This document shows positions 8,382 through 17,865 of a DNA stretch of 64,000 bases, piece after piece. This DNA is from Pseudomonadota bacterium (lineage in GTDB: Bacteria > Pseudomonadota > Gammaproteobacteria > Xanthomonadales > Rhodanobacteraceae). Under the pieces are notes generated by a model. The model had not been told where the DNA came from, searched no databases, and saw only the letters and a list, made by a program, of their open reading frames with translations. The translations under genes and the position numbers were made by a program. The stretch spans positions 1-64,000 of the forward strand of contig JAKAWV010000003.1 of the NCBI GenBank assembly GCA_021827205.1, given 5' to 3'. Position 1 is the first letter of the stretch, and each line of letters begins with the position of its first letter.

Positions 8382-8755
8382 TGGAGCCTCTGGGGAAACG
8401 GGTCGGTTCAAACCGGCGTGGCGGGTCGATTCCGGCCATGGTGAAAGCAAACTGCCGTTGGCCTCCCGCGAGCAAGAGGCTGCAGATTACGTGTTCCTGA
8501 AAACGGCGTATACCACATGAACAAATGCGAGGCATTCCTGCGTTCGGACATCGCTGGCTACATCAACGGCCAGTGATCGGCGGCAATGGCGGCAATGGCG
8601 GCAATGGCGGCATGACCCGAGCGCGAATTCAGCAGGCGCATCGGCAGTCTTACGGAAACTTAAGTCATCCGCCAGCTTTCCTTGAGTACAGTGACACGGC
8701 ACGGCAATGCGCAACGTCAAGCATGCGATCTCTGTCCCGAACCCAGAGGTCCGTC
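8382..8755. other. Intergenic region between divergent GT9 and TonB-receptor genes
   Basis: This 374-bp stretch has no intact gene. It holds the decayed ketoreductase 3' end (8529-8620) with an internal 9-bp repeat, and must also contain the promoters of both divergent genes. A Shine-Dalgarno AGAGG lies at about 8745, before the receptor start. No convincing -35/-10 pair was identified by eye. Confidence 0.5.
8529..8620 (+). pseudogene. Relic of a FabG-like ketoreductase 3' end
   Basis: The translation AFLRSD-IAGYINGQ at 8529-8573 parallels the AFLCSDAAGYINGQ near the end of the intact ketoreductase gene (4221-4967), with about 82% nucleotide identity over 45 bases by my count. One base is then missing (CAG-TGATCGGC against CAGGTGATCGGC), so the frame shifts and hits TGA. 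The following GGCGTCAACGGCGGCATG is replaced by an expanded GGCAATGGC triplicate before the shared ending GGCATG. It marks a former SDR gene, or an old duplication of the cluster end, beyond the 3.5-kb barrel/MscS/GT9 block. Confidence 0.6.
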
Positions 8756-11137
8756 ATGACCCGCAGCAGCGTACGCCGCATTCACATTGGTCCATCCGCA
8801 TCCCGCACGCTGGCCGCGGCCATCGCGCTGGTGCTGGCCACCGCTGTCCACGCGCAAACGGCGCAGCCTGCACAAGACAAGGCGCAAGCCCTGCAGCGCA
8901 TCGTCGTGCACGCCAAGGTGCTGGAAACCGAAGGCATCCACGTGCGCGGTCTCAGCCAGCGCGCCATTTTCAAATCGGCGCTGGGCGACAAGGTGCTGGA
9001 CCGGCAACAAATCGCCGCGGCCGGACCGGTCGGCGGCTCCGCGCAGGCGCTGGCGTACGCGCCCGGCGTGGCGGTGAGCAGCTACGGCGCTACTGGCAGT
9101 ACCAAGTACCAGATCAGCATCAACGGCATCAAGCAGGGCTGGGGCGGATTTTCCGGCGGCGAGATCGACAACGGCAGCATCGCCGTCAGCTTCGACGGCG
9201 TGCCCATGGTCAACCCGGCCACCGGATTGTGGGAGTCGCCTGAGGTGCCGCAGACCGGCCTGCTGGCAGGCATCCGCGTCACCTACGGCCCCGGCGATCC
9301 GGTCGATCGCTGGTACAACAACATTGGTGGCGCGATCGCCTTCGTGCCGCTGCAGCCCAGCGCGCAGCCGGGTGGCGAGCTCGCGCTGAGCTACGGCAGT
9401 TTCAACACCCAGAACGTGGCCTTCAATCTGCAGACCGGCAGCGTCGGCGGCTGGGAGACGGTGATCGCCGGCGGCGCCGGCAGCGCCAACAGCTTTCGCC
9501 GCTCGCCCGATGGCTACGCCTGGCCCAGCAAGAACTTCGCGGCATTCATCAAGACACGCAAGACCTTCAGCAACGGCGACATCAGCTTCGGCGGCTATAT
9601 CGGTGACGGCCAAGGCTGGCGTCCGACGCCGATCCCGCTGACGCCCGTGCCCGACATCAGCGTCAACGGCCAGGACGCCAACGGCAATCCCAATCCCGGC
9701 CCGCTGCTCAGCCAGCAAACCACCGGCTATTACAGCGCGCTGAACCAGAACGTCTGGGCCAAGGATGACTACAACCGCACCTGGATGCTGTATGCGCGCC
9801 AGAACCTGCGCCTGGATGAGCACACCACGCTGCACAACCTGGTCTGGTATCGCCAGGGCAACCGCCTGCACAAGCACTTCAACAACTACGTGAGCGGCGC
9901 CAGCAACCTGTACGAGTACAACAATCCCTACTCGAAAACCTACGGCGACAAGCTGTGGACCGAGCTGACGCTGCCGTACAACGACATCGCGCTGGGCGGC
10001 TATTTTCTCAACAGCAAGTACAACTCGCGCAATGCCTTCTACAGCCCGCTGGCGCCTTACTTCGGTTCGTATCTGGTGCCCAACGCCAAATTTCGCAGCG
10101 ATTACTGGTACGTGACCGATCTGGCTGCCTTCATTCAGGACACCATCACCCCGGTGACCGGCTTCAGCATCACCCCGGGCCTGCGCGCGGTGAGCTTCCA
10201 AACCGACTACTACCCGCGCGGCAACGTCGATTTTGCCCAGGCTTATGCGCTGTATCCCGGCAATGACCAGGGCAAGCTGCCGGCCGCGAGCACCCGCTAC
10301 GACAAGCTCGAGCCGTCGCTGTCGGCGCGCTGGCAACCGCTGCGCTGGCTGGCGCTGTATGGCAACTGGGGCGTGGCCTATCGCCTGCCCCCGGTAGGCG
10401 GCGGCGGCGGCCTTTATCAGAGCCAGCCGGTGGGCGGAAACATCCTCGAGCGTGGCCTCGAATGGCAAGCCGGCGTCAAGATGCACTGGTACCAGGCGGG
10501 TGCGTTCCGCGATGTGTTGCTCAACGCCAATTACTACCACCTGCACTTCAGTAACCAGTTCATTGGCGTCAGCAGCGGCAACGGCCAGTTCCTCGGGCTG
10601 GGCACAGGCGATTCCAACTACCACGGCGTGAACCTCAGCGCTGAAGGCGCACTGGGCGTAGCGCATTTGTTCGGCAACGCCAACTTCGAGCAGGCGTACT
10701 TCAACCACTACGCATTCAACGGCACCAATTACGACGGCCTGCCGGTGTCTTATGTGCCCGACACCACGTTCAACGTCGGTGCCTATTACCGCGCGCCGAT
10801 GGGCGGCGGCATCGTGCTGAAGCCGCGTGCCTGGTACCAGTACACGGGCAGTCAGCATGTCTTCGACAACAATCTCGGTGCGCCCAGCCAGCAGACCATG
10901 CCGGCCTATGGCACCTTGAATCTGGCGGTGGGCGCGGAGCTGCCGCGTGAACTGGCCGGTGGCCTCGCGCATTCGATCGAGCTGAACATCGAGGTGCTCA
11001 ACGCGCTGGGCAAGCGCTACAACGCCTTCGAGGAAATCTCTTCCGGCGGCTTGTACAACACGCCCACGGCCGGCTACGTACTGGCGCTGCCGGGTACGCC
11101 GCGCGTGATCTATGGCACGCTGGACGTGAAGTTCTGA
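8756..11137 (+). CDS. TonB-dependent outer-membrane receptor
   Basis: Outer-membrane receptor of 793 residues. The ATG at 8756 gives a clear signal peptide (TLAAAIALVLATAVHAQ) and follows AGAGG by about 8 bases. The plug domain spans roughly residues 60-200, with RIVVHAKV near the N-terminus and DGVPMVNPATG in the usual plug loop. The rest is a beta barrel rich in aromatic strand ends, closing with YGTLDVKF and a terminal Phe. The substrate cannot be deduced: no iron or sugar genes are adjacent, and the neighbours are a diverged SDR relic and mnmG. Upstream in-frame ATGs (from 8525) would read through the relic and are rejected. Confidence 0.85.
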   Translation: MTRSSVRRIHIGPSASRTLAAAIALVLATAVHAQTAQPAQDKAQALQRIVVHAKVLETEGIHVRGLSQRAIFKSALGDKVLDRQQIAAAGPVGGSAQALAYAPGVAVSSYGATGSTKYQISINGIKQGWGGFSGGEIDNGSIAVSFDGVPMVNPATGLWESPEVPQTGLLAGIRVTYGPGDPVDRWYNNIGGAIAFVPLQPSAQPGGELALSYGSFNTQNVAFNLQTGSVGGWETVIAGGAGSANSFRRSPDGYAWPSKNFAAFIKTRKTFSNGDISFGGYIGDGQGWRPTPIPLTPVPDISVNGQDANGNPNPGPLLSQQTTGYYSALNQNVWAKDDYNRTWMLYARQNLRLDEHTTLHNLVWYRQGNRLHKHFNNYVSGASNLYEYNNPYSKTYGDKLWTELTLPYNDIALGGYFLNSKYNSRNAFYSPLAPYFGSYLVPNAKFRSDYWYVTDLAAFIQDTITPVTGFSITPGLRAVSFQTDYYPRGNVDFAQAYALYPGNDQGKLPAASTRYDKLEPSLSARWQPLRWLALYGNWGVAYRLPPVGGGGGLYQSQPVGGNILERGLEWQAGVKMHWYQAGAFRDVLLNANYYHLHFSNQFIGVSSGNGQFLGLGTGDSNYHGVNLSAEGALGVAHLFGNANFEQAYFNHYAFNGTNYDGLPVSYVPDTTFNVGAYYRAPMGGGIVLKPRAWYQYTGSQHVFDNNLGAPSQQTMPAYGTLNLAVGAELPRELAGGLAHSIELNIEVLNALGKRYNAFEEISSGGLYNTPTAGYVLALPGTPRVIYGTLDVKF

Positions 11138-11214
11138 AGATTGATCGGCACCCGGCACGCAACGCAATGAAAACCGCGCATGGACGCGCAACCCACTCGG
11201 GCTGCGCGCGGCGC

Positions 11215-13086
11215 TCAGGCCGCGCGACTGCGGCGCTTCAGATGCACCAGCAGCAGACCGATGGCGGCGGGGGTGACGCCGCTGATGCGCCCGGCCTGAC
11301 CGACGCTGGCCGGACGGATCGCCTGCAACTTGCCCTGCGCTTCGGCCGAAAGCCCGCGCACGCTGGCGTAATCGAAATCGCCGGGGATCGGCGTATCGGC
11401 CTGGCGGCGCTGGCGTTCGATCTCGTCCCGCTGGCGCTGCAGATAACCCGCGTAGCGCGCCTGCACGTCCAGTTGCAGCGCCGCGGCGGCATCCTCGAGA
11501 CCCGGGCCGAAGCCGGGCACCTGCATCAGGCGCGGATAGTCCAGCTCGGGTCGGCGCAGCAGATCCAGCGCGCTGCATTCGCGCGTCAGGCTCACACCGC
11601 TGGCCGCCAGCGCGGCGCCCAGCGCGTTGCCGGGGCCGGCCCATAGCGCGCCCAAACGCGCGCTTTCAGCGGCGATCGCGGTCTGCTTGCGTTCGACGCG
11701 CGCCAGAGCCGCGGCGTCGATCAAACCCAGTGCGTGGGCCTGCGCGCTCAAGCGCAGATCGGCGTTGTCCTCGCGCAGCAGCAAGCGGTATTCGGCGCGC
11801 GAGGTGAACATGCGGTAAGGCTCGCTGGTGCCGAGGGTCACCAGATCGTCGATCAGCACGCCGATGTAGGCCTGCTCGCGGCGCGGCGTCCACGGCGCTT
11901 GTCCACGCACGCTGCGCGCGGCGTTGAGCCCGGCGATGAGCCCCTGCGCGGCGGCCTCCTCGTAGCCCGTGGTGCCGTTGATCTGGCCGGCGAAGAACAG
12001 CCCGGCGATGGCCTTGGTTTCGAGTGAACCTTGCAGGCCACGTGGATCGAAGTAGTCGTACTCGATGGCGTAACCGGGGCGCGTGATCGCCGCGCGCTGC
12101 AGACCCGGGATGCTGCGCACCAGCGCCAGTTGCGCGTCGTAGGGCAGGGACGTGGAGATGCCGTTGGGGTACAGCTCGCCGCTGTCCAGGCCCTCGGGCT
12201 CGATGAAGATCTGGTGCTGATCCTTGTCGGCGAAACGCACCACCTTGTCCTCGATCGAGGGGCAGTAGCGCGGGCCGACGCCTTCGATGCGTCCGCTATA
12301 CAGCGGCGAGCGGTCCAGCGCGGCGCGGATGATGGCGTGGGTCTCGGGTTGCGTATGCGTGATGTGGCAATGCACTTGCGGCGGCGCGGGCGCGCCGCGG
12401 CCGTCCAGCGCGAAGCACGGCAGCGGCAACTCGCCGGGCTGCGTCTGCATCGCGCTGAAGTCCACCGTGCGCTTGTCCAAGCGCGGTGGCGTGCCGGTTT
12501 TCAGCCGGCCCACGCCCAGATCGAGTTCGCGCAGGCGTTCGGCCAGACGCTGCGCCGGCGCCTCACCGGCGCGACCGCCGGCGTATTGCTCCAGTCCCAC
12601 ATGGATCTTGCCGGCCAGGAACGTGCCCGCGGTCAGCACCACCGCGCGCGCATGAAAATCCAGACCCATCTGCGTGCGCACGCCGATCACGCGCGCGCCT
12701 TCGAGCAGCACGTCATCGACGGCCTGCTGGAACAGACGCAAGTTGGGTGTGTTTTCCAGCACGCCGCGCACATGCGCCTTGTACAGCGCGCGATCGGCCT
12801 GACAGCGCGTGGCGCGCACCGCCGGACCCTTGGAGGCGTTCAAGGTGCGCCAGTGGATGCCGGCGGCATCGGCGGCGCGGCCCATCAATCCGCCCAGCGC
12901 CTCGATCTCGCGCACCAAGTGCCCCTTGCCGATGCCGCCGATGGCGGGGTTGCAGCTCATCTGCCCCAGTGTGTCGATGCTGTGGCTCAGCAGCAGCGTG
13001 CGCGCGCCGCTGCGCGCCGCGGCCAGGGCGGCTTCGGTGCCGGCGTGTCCGCCGCCGACGATGATGACATCGAAAGTTTCTATCAC
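11215..13086 (-). CDS. mnmG: tRNA uridine-5-carboxymethylaminomethyl synthesis enzyme MnmG (GidA)
   Basis: FAD-dependent enzyme of 623 residues that, with MnmE, installs the cmnm5 group on wobble U34 of certain tRNAs. The N-terminal dinucleotide fold reads [19 protein letters not shown]; the MnmG signatures [20 protein letters not shown] and [20 protein letters not shown] are both present, as is the [16 protein letters not shown] block. The C-terminal helical domain that contacts MnmE and tRNA is complete ([18 protein letters not shown]). Length matches the family (about 620-630). It is transcribed away from a long hairpin-rich intergenic region. mnmE is not in the window. Confidence 0.97.
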   Translation of the reverse strand: MIETFDVIIVGGGHAGTEAALAAARSGARTLLLSHSIDTLGQMSCNPAIGGIGKGHLVREIEALGGLMGRAADAAGIHWRTLNASKGPAVRATRCQADRALYKAHVRGVLENTPNLRLFQQAVDDVLLEGARVIGVRTQMGLDFHARAVVLTAGTFLAGKIHVGLEQYAGGRAGEAPAQRLAERLRELDLGVGRLKTGTPPRLDKRTVDFSAMQTQPGELPLPCFALDGRGAPAPPQVHCHITHTQPETHAIIRAALDRSPLYSGRIEGVGPRYCPSIEDKVVRFADKDQHQIFIEPEGLDSGELYPNGISTSLPYDAQLALVRSIPGLQRAAITRPGYAIEYDYFDPRGLQGSLETKAIAGLFFAGQINGTTGYEEAAAQGLIAGLNAARSVRGQAPWTPRREQAYIGVLIDDLVTLGTSEPYRMFTSRAEYRLLLREDNADLRLSAQAHALGLIDAAALARVERKQTAIAAESARLGALWAGPGNALGAALAASGVSLTRECSALDLLRRPELDYPRLMQVPGFGPGLEDAAAALQLDVQARYAGYLQRQRDEIERQRRQADTPIPGDFDYASVRGLSAEAQGKLQAIRPASVGQAGRISGVTPAAIGLLLVHLKRRSRAA

Positions 13087-13312
13087 ACTGCCTGATCCGT
13101 TGAAGTTGATCCGGCGCCGTGGTGCACCGGTCTGCGCCGCGCCGCGTCACCCCGCGTTGCTGCGGAAATCACGCAATTCCCTGTCGCCACAGGCGCAGCC
13201 AACGTGGCATGGAACCTGCTGCAACATTCTCGCACTTCCATCCCGCAACGCGTTCGCGAGCACGCCAAGACCGGAATTCAGGGGCCGGTCGCGCGAGGGT
13301 GGGAGGAAGCGT

Positions 13313-13342
13313 CGGCCCGGGCTTGCCCGGGCCGTTTTCTTT
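13313..13342 (+). terminator. Rho-independent terminator-like hairpin with T tract
   Basis: CGGCCCGGGC and its exact complement GCCCGGGCCG form a 10-bp stem with a two-base spacer, followed directly by TTTTCTTT. The T tract is on the + strand. No + strand gene precedes it (mnmG runs the other way), so it would end a transcript starting in 13087-13312, possibly a small RNA. Confidence 0.55.
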
Positions 13343-13365
13343 GTGGTGCGCCATGCAGGCACACG

Positions 13366-13468
13366 CGATGCGCCCGCGCGGGGCGCATCGATACCGCGAA
13401 GAAGATCTGGCGCCCGGCGGTCACAGGAACAGGGGGAATCCAGGATGACCGTTTGAGCCGGGCGCCAG
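13366..13468. other. Two further strong stem-loops (possible structured RNA)
   Basis: First, CGATGCGCCC pairs with GGGCGCATCG around a GCGCG loop (13366-13390). Second, the 11-bp outer stem CTGGCGCCCGG/CCGGGCGCCAG (13408-13418 and 13458-13468) encloses an inner 6-bp stem CGGTCA/TGACCG around a purine-rich loop. Such nested, perfectly paired arms are unusual for plain spacer DNA, though high GC raises the chance level. No known RNA family recognised. Confidence 0.35.
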
Positions 13469-13660
13469 AAGCCCGAAAAGTGGCGGCCTGCGCGCCGTAA
13501 CACCCCGTAACACGCAGGATTGGTCGCAAGTTGTCATCGCCTGCCCTGTAGTGTCAAGGCGAACCGCGCGCTGTCGCGTTTTTGGTGCAGTCGGTGTTCA
13601 TTCTCCGGCTTGGCATGCGACATGCATCACACCTCCCGTCAATAACCGGGAGTCCACACC

Positions 13661-13852
13661 ATGACCGCCATGAGCCTCGATTTGAACCTGATCCGCCAGC
13701 GCCACGACCTGATGGTCGAAGTGGGCACGCTGGAGTTGGCCCTCGATGCCATCCAGCAGCGCAAGGCCGCGGATGAGCGTGCCAAGCTGATTCCGCGAAT
13801 CCAGGCGCGCATGCAGCGCCTCAACGACACGCTGGCGCAGCTGCCGGTCTGA
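13661..13852 (+). CDS. Small hypothetical protein (63 aa), helical
   Basis: Short frame preceded by CGGGAG eight bases before the ATG. The product is highly charged and predicted to be almost entirely alpha-helical (LIRQRHDLMVEVGTLELALD, then KAADERAKLIPRIQARMQRL), compatible with a short coiled coil. No signal peptide or motif. Codon usage is GC-rich like the neighbours. It is followed by a perfect inverted repeat (13943-13967). Family and function unknown; the ribosome binding site and composition make it a probable real gene. Confidence 0.55.
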   Translation: MTAMSLDLNLIRQRHDLMVEVGTLELALDAIQQRKAADERAKLIPRIQARMQRLNDTLAQLPV

Positions 13853-13942
13853 GTGGGTATCCGCCGCGAGCATCGCCGGCGCAGCAAATCCTAGGGCGTC
13901 ATCCGCGCTCAAGCGGAAGCGCCGCGGTCAGGGATGACCTTG

Positions 13943-13967
13943 GCAGGCCACGCCAAACGTGGCCTGC
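13943..13967. terminator. Perfect inverted repeat between convergent genes
   Basis: GCAGGCCACG and CGTGGCCTGC form a 10-bp stem with a CCAAA loop, placed between the small + gene ending at 13852 and the - strand acyltransferase ending at 13988. The T tract is poor, so it may act as a weak or bidirectional terminator. Confidence 0.4.
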
Positions 13968-13987
13968 GCTTCGTAGCTGATTCGCGC

Positions 13988-14581
13988 TCATCCCACGCCG
14001 CGATACTTGCCGCGATAGGGCGCGTAGAAAGCGCGGATGCGCGTCATTTCGGCGTCGAGGTCCGGACCCATCTGCAACAGCGGGCCGAAGCCGATGGTCT
14101 TGCTCGGGTAGTCGAAGTACACCAGTTGCACCGGCACGTGGGCACCGCGCGCGATCTGCCAGAAACCGGATCTCCAGCGCTTGACCACGCGCCGCGTGCC
14201 TTCCGGGGTGATGCCCAGCCACAGCGCGTCGCTGTCGGCGAAATGCTGCACCATCTGCTCGACCACGCCGTAGGCGCGCTTGCGCTGCACCGGGATGGTG
14301 TCCAGTTTGCGCAGCAGCCAGCCCAGCGGTCCGCGAAACAGCTCGGCCTTGATCATGATGCCGACTTTCAGGCCCAGCGCGATCTTCATCAACATGCCCC
14401 AGACGCCATCCCAGAACGAGGAATGCGGCGCGCCGATCAGGATCACCTTGGGCACGTCCGGTAGCGTACCCGCGAGACGCCAGCCGGCGCGCAGCACGAT
14501 CCAGCGGCACAGCCGCGCGCCGCAGCCCGGCTTGTACTGTGGCGCGCGCGGCGGCGCGGCGGGTGGCAGATAGCCGCTCAC
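13988..14581 (-). CDS. 1-acyl-sn-glycerol-3-phosphate acyltransferase family protein
   Basis: PlsC-like acyltransferase of about 197 residues. The catalytic H-x4-D motif is present as APHSSFWDG, with the second block IKAELFRGPLGWLLRK and the glycerol-phosphate-binding TPEGTR. This short branch acts on an unknown lysolipid or glycerolipid at the cytoplasmic membrane. The GTG at 14581 is preferred because it overlaps the arfB stop as GTGA; longer starts would run through arfB in another frame. The gene ends 20 bp beyond a perfect inverted repeat. The exact substrate is not determinable. Confidence 0.75.
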   Translation of the reverse strand: MSGYLPPAAPPRAPQYKPGCGARLCRWIVLRAGWRLAGTLPDVPKVILIGAPHSSFWDGVWGMLMKIALGLKVGIMIKAELFRGPLGWLLRKLDTIPVQRKRAYGVVEQMVQHFADSDALWLGITPEGTRRVVKRWRSGFWQIARGAHVPVQLVYFDYPSKTIGFGPLLQMGPDLDAEMTRIRAFYAPYRGKYRGVG

Positions 14582-15000
14582 GCGTCGGCATCCGGACGAC
14601 CGCGCGCGCGTTTGCGCCGCGCGCCGATGCGCTTGGCTTCGAGGCGGCGCTCCACCGCGCCGCGGGTCGGGCGCGTGGCCTTGCGCGGCTTCGGCACGCG
14701 CAGCGCGGCGCTGATCCATGCCGCCAGACGCGCGCGCGCGTCGCTGCGGTTACGCGCCTGATCGCGGAAGCGCCGCGCCTGCAGCACCAGCACACCTTCC
14801 AGATTCAGGCGCCGGTCGTGCAGCGCCAGCAGACGCGCGCGCAAATCCTCCGGCAGCGCCGTCGAATGCGCCACGTCGAAGCGCAATTCCACCGCGCTCT
14901 CGGTGCAGTTGACGTGCTGCCCACCGGGGCCGTCGGCGCGCAAAAAACGCTCCACCAATTCGTGCTCGGGCAGACGCAGGCTGGGGGTGATGATCAGCAT
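14578..15000 (-). CDS. arfB: Alternative ribosome-rescue factor / peptidyl-tRNA hydrolase ArfB (YaeJ)
   Basis: Stop-codon-independent release factor homologue of about 140 residues, the usual length. It carries the catalytic GGQ in ADGPGGQHVNCTESAVELRF and a basic C-terminal tail (RRLEAKRIGARRKRARGRP) of the kind that enters the empty mRNA channel of stalled ribosomes. The start at 15000 gives MLIITPSLRLPEHEL, matching the family N-terminus; an ATG at 15012 would add four residues. It is translationally coupled to the acyltransferase downstream by a GTGA overlap. Confidence 0.9.
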   Translation of the reverse strand: MLIITPSLRLPEHELVERFLRADGPGGQHVNCTESAVELRFDVAHSTALPEDLRARLLALHDRRLNLEGVLVLQARRFRDQARNRSDARARLAAWISAALRVPKPRKATRPTRGAVERRLEAKRIGARRKRARGRPDADA

Positions 15001-15131
15001 GCGTGCCAGCATATCAGTGGTGTTTTGCGGCTCGGAGGGCCGCTGCACAGCGCGGGTCGGGCCGCATGCTGCGGATCATCTGCGCGGAACATGGCCGCAG
15101 TCATGTCCGCGGTGTTGCGCGGGCGCTGGCA

Positions 15132-16793
15132 TCAGCCGCGCCGCGCGCCGCGCCGCGGCCACGCGCGCCACCAGGCCAGTGCGCCCAGCGCGGCGAGCAC
15201 GGCAGGCGCCACAACACCGAGCCGCGGCTGCAGTGTCCACAGCAGCGCGGCGAGGATCAGCAACGTGCTGCCGAACAGGCCGCCGGCGAGCAGGCGCTGC
15301 GTGACGCGCGTGTTCGCGGCCAGCGCTTCCAGTTCGCGCGCGCGGATCACCAGTTCGCCGCGCCCGCTGGCGGCCTGCTCCAGTGTCTGGATGAGCAGCT
15401 CGGGCAAGCGCGGCGCCTGACGCATCCATTCCGGAGCGCGGCGCCTGATCTCGCGCAGCCACGCGCGCGGTCCGTAACGGCGGCGCAGGATCTGGCGCAG
15501 GATCGGCTCGGCCACCGCCCAGATGTCGATCCCGGGATCGAGCTGACGGCCCAGGCCTTCGATATTGAGCAGGGTTTTCTGCAACAGGATGAGCTGGGGC
15601 TGCAGGGTCAGCTCGTACTCGCGCGCGGTCTGGAACAGTTTCATCGTGACCTCGGCGATGGAGATCTCGCTCATCGGGCGCGTGAAGTACGGCTCGCACA
15701 CCGCGCGCGTGGCGGCTTCCAGTTCGTCCAGACGCACGCTGGCCGGCATCCAGCCGGCGGCGACGTGCAGCTCGGCGATGCGCCGGTAATCGCGCTGGAA
15801 CAGCGCCATGAAATTTTCCGCCAGCAGATACTGGTCGGTCTCGGGCAGGGAACCCATGATGCCGAAGTCCAGCGCGATGAAGCTGGCGTCGGCGGGTTCA
15901 CGCGGGTCCACCCAGATGTTGCCGGGGTGCGCGTCGGCATGAAAAAAGTTGTCGCGGAACACCTGCTCGTAGAACAGGCGCACGCCCTTGCGCGCCAGCG
16001 CCTTGCGGTCCACGCCCAGCGCATCCAGCGCGGCGATGTCGTCGGCGGGGATGCCGTGCACGCGCTCCAGCGTCAGCACGCGCTCGGCGCTCCAATCCCA
16101 ATGAACCTCGGGTACGTACAGGTCGTGCGGCGCGTGCGCGAAATTGCGCCGCAACAGACTGGCGTTGGCGCCCTCGCGCTGCAGATCCAACTCGTGTTCG
16201 AGGGTTTTCTCGATTTCGTCGACCACGTCCAGCGGGCGAATCTTGTCGGCGCGCGGGTGCCAGCGCTGCGCCAGGTTGCCCAGCGAGCGCAGCAGGCGCG
16301 TATCGCGCGCGATGCGCTCGGCGATGCCGGGGCGCAGCACCTTGACCACCACCGCGCGGCCATCGGGCAGGCGCGCGGCGTGCACCTGCGCGATCGAGGC
16401 CGAGGCCAGCGGGGTCTCATCGAACTCGGCGTAGAGCAGCGCGACGGGTTTGCCCAGTTGCTGCTCGATCGTGGCGCGCGCCTGCGCGCCGGGGAATGGT
16501 TCGACCTGATCGCGCAGCTTGGCCAGCGCATCGGCCAGATCAACCGGCAGCAAGTCGCGGCGCGTGGACAACACCTGCCCGAACTTGACGAAGATCGGCC
16601 CCAGTTCGGTCAGTGCCAGGCGCAGGCGTTCGCCGCGCGGCAGGCCGCGTGCATCGTGCGCGCGCGGCAGCAGCGCGGCTAGCAGCGCCAGTGGTCGATA
16701 CAGGCGCGTGCCTTGCGCGAACTCGTGCAGACGCCAGCGCAGCGTGATCACCAGCACGCGCAGCAGCCGCGGCGTCGAGGACAGCGTGCTCAT
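15132..16793 (-). CDS. ubiB: Ubiquinone biosynthesis regulatory protein kinase UbiB
   Basis: Member of the ABC1/ADCK/UbiB atypical kinase family, 553 residues, needed for ubiquinone assembly. Visible motifs are the KxGQ element in [19 protein letters not shown], the Ala-rich loop replacing the P-loop ([13 protein letters not shown]), the lysine strand [10 protein letters not shown], the catalytic [11 protein letters not shown] and the metal-binding DFGIMG. Two C-terminal hydrophobic segments (about residues 505-545) would anchor it in the inner membrane. Its ATG overlaps the ubiJ stop (ATGA), so the two are coupled. ubiE, which often precedes ubiJ, is not adjacent. Confidence 0.95.
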   Translation of the reverse strand: MSTLSSTPRLLRVLVITLRWRLHEFAQGTRLYRPLALLAALLPRAHDARGLPRGERLRLALTELGPIFVKFGQVLSTRRDLLPVDLADALAKLRDQVEPFPGAQARATIEQQLGKPVALLYAEFDETPLASASIAQVHAARLPDGRAVVVKVLRPGIAERIARDTRLLRSLGNLAQRWHPRADKIRPLDVVDEIEKTLEHELDLQREGANASLLRRNFAHAPHDLYVPEVHWDWSAERVLTLERVHGIPADDIAALDALGVDRKALARKGVRLFYEQVFRDNFFHADAHPGNIWVDPREPADASFIALDFGIMGSLPETDQYLLAENFMALFQRDYRRIAELHVAAGWMPASVRLDELEAATRAVCEPYFTRPMSEISIAEVTMKLFQTAREYELTLQPQLILLQKTLLNIEGLGRQLDPGIDIWAVAEPILRQILRRRYGPRAWLREIRRRAPEWMRQAPRLPELLIQTLEQAASGRGELVIRARELEALAANTRVTQRLLAGGLFGSTLLILAALLWTLQPRLGVVAPAVLAALGALAWWRAWPRRGARRG

Positions 16794-17434
16794 CGCCGCG
16801 CGTCATGCAGGCGCGCGCGCAGGGCCTCGAGCCGCGCGGCGAGGCGTTCGCTGCGCTCGCGCACGCGGTCCACGGCGTCGAGAAAATCCGCGATCTCCTC
16901 GCGCGCCGGGGTCAGCCGCGCCTCGTCGCGCAGCCATGCGGCGCCATCATCGATGCCTTGCGCCGCGAACGTGCGCGCGTACGTCAACGCGCCCAGCAGC
17001 GCGTGCGCCAGCGGCACGCCCAGCACCTCGCCGAAGCGCGCGACGAACGCGGCTTCGAGATCCGGCTGATAACCGCGCGCGAGTTTTTCCATGCGTCGCG
17101 CCAGATCGGCGTCGCCGGACAGATTCACCGCGCCCGGCGGCAGCGCGCCGTCGCCTTGCAGCGCGGCGGCGGCGAGGCTGGCCGGGCGCAGCTTCACTTC
17201 CAATTCGGCCGTGTCCGCCGGACCCACGCGCAGGCGTCCGTCCTGCACATGCAGGCGCAACGCCAGCGGCGGTTGCTGCAGGCGCACGCACACGCTGCGC
17301 CCTTGCAGCGCATCCAGCGCCGCGCGGCTGTCGGCATCCAGCGCCAGCGCGCGGTTCAGGGCTTCCTCCAGGGTGCGCCCCAGCAGACGTTTCAGCGGCG
17401 CCGGCAACAATGCATCGAGCGTGGATTCGGACAT
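16790..17434 (-). CDS. ubiJ: Ubiquinone biosynthesis accessory factor UbiJ (SCP2 domain)
   Basis: Lipid-binding accessory protein of about 214 residues with an SCP2/sterol-carrier-like N-terminal domain (residues about 15-115: [33 protein letters not shown]) and a helical C-terminal part ending in a charged coil ([20 protein letters not shown]). UbiJ belongs to the cytoplasmic ubiquinone metabolon with UbiK. The ATG at 17434 fits the family N-terminus; an upstream start would add 17 residues of low-quality sequence. It is directly upstream of ubiB with an overlapping stop/start. This is the last housekeeping gene before the island. Confidence 0.9.
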   Translation of the reverse strand: MSESTLDALLPAPLKRLLGRTLEEALNRALALDADSRAALDALQGRSVCVRLQQPPLALRLHVQDGRLRVGPADTAELEVKLRPASLAAAALQGDGALPPGAVNLSGDADLARRMEKLARGYQPDLEAAFVARFGEVLGVPLAHALLGALTYARTFAAQGIDDGAAWLRDEARLTPAREEIADFLDAVDRVRERSERLAARLEALRARLHDARR

Positions 17435-17576
17435 GCGCTGATTGTAGCCCGCGCCTCGCGTGGCTCGCGTGCCGGCCATGCGCAACGCAGCGCCAAACGG
17501 CGATGGCTAGTTCCCTCCGCTTTCAGCGCGACGCTGTTTCTCACGCGCGCCGACGTGCCATTCAACGACGCCCGGC

Positions 17577-17837
17577 TTTCGCCACATGATGGCGACGCTG
17601 ATGCTGGAGAACGGCGCCGACATCCGTTATATCCAGGCCATGCTCGGCCACGCCGACCTGAAATACACGCAGATCTGCACGCATGTGGCGGTCAAGCAAC
17701 TGAAGGCGATCCACGGCGCTACGCACCCGGCGAAGACGCGCAAGTCGAAGCCGGCGGCAGCGGCCATGCCCACGGCCGAGGACGCGCTCGATGCGCTCGA
17801 TGCCGAGGCCGCGGACGAGGACGCCGGTGCGGCGTAA
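17577..17837 (+). pseudogene. Tyrosine recombinase (phage-integrase family) C-terminal remnant
   Basis: The frame [20 protein letters not shown] continuing into [19 protein letters not shown] is the C-terminal catalytic part of a XerC/D-like recombinase: box II FRH, the LGH motif and the region of the active-site tyrosine. Where the family has TQIYTH this sequence has TQICTH (TGC at 17676-17678), so the nucleophile is lost. The N-terminal three quarters are missing, and an Ala/Asp-rich tail follows. It marks the left edge of the mobile region and cannot be an active enzyme. Confidence 0.75.
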
Positions 17838-17865
17838 GATGACCGGCGATCCTTGGGAGAGCGCC

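Larger units (their letters stand above)
13087..13660. other. Intergenic region, 574 bp, upstream of mnmG
   Basis: No convincing protein-coding gene. It carries three strong hairpins in a row (13313-13334 followed by a T tract, 13366-13390, 13408-13468) and, near its right end, the Shine-Dalgarno of the small gene at 13661. The mnmG promoter should lie within the left third. Short frames here lack ribosome binding sites and codon bias. Confidence 0.5.

Noticed and set aside
8580-8615. GGCAATGGC repeats considered as a CRISPR or minisatellite array
   Set aside because: Only about three 9-bp units without spacers; a local expansion inside the ketoreductase relic.
8717-11644. 975-codon antisense frame opposite the TonB receptor
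   Set aside because: It crosses from the receptor into mnmG, has low-complexity composition and no recognisable domain; the receptor and mnmG are unambiguous.
13119-13500. Short + and - frames in the mnmG upstream region
   Set aside because: No ribosome sites, Arg/Ala-rich translations, and they run through the perfect hairpins.
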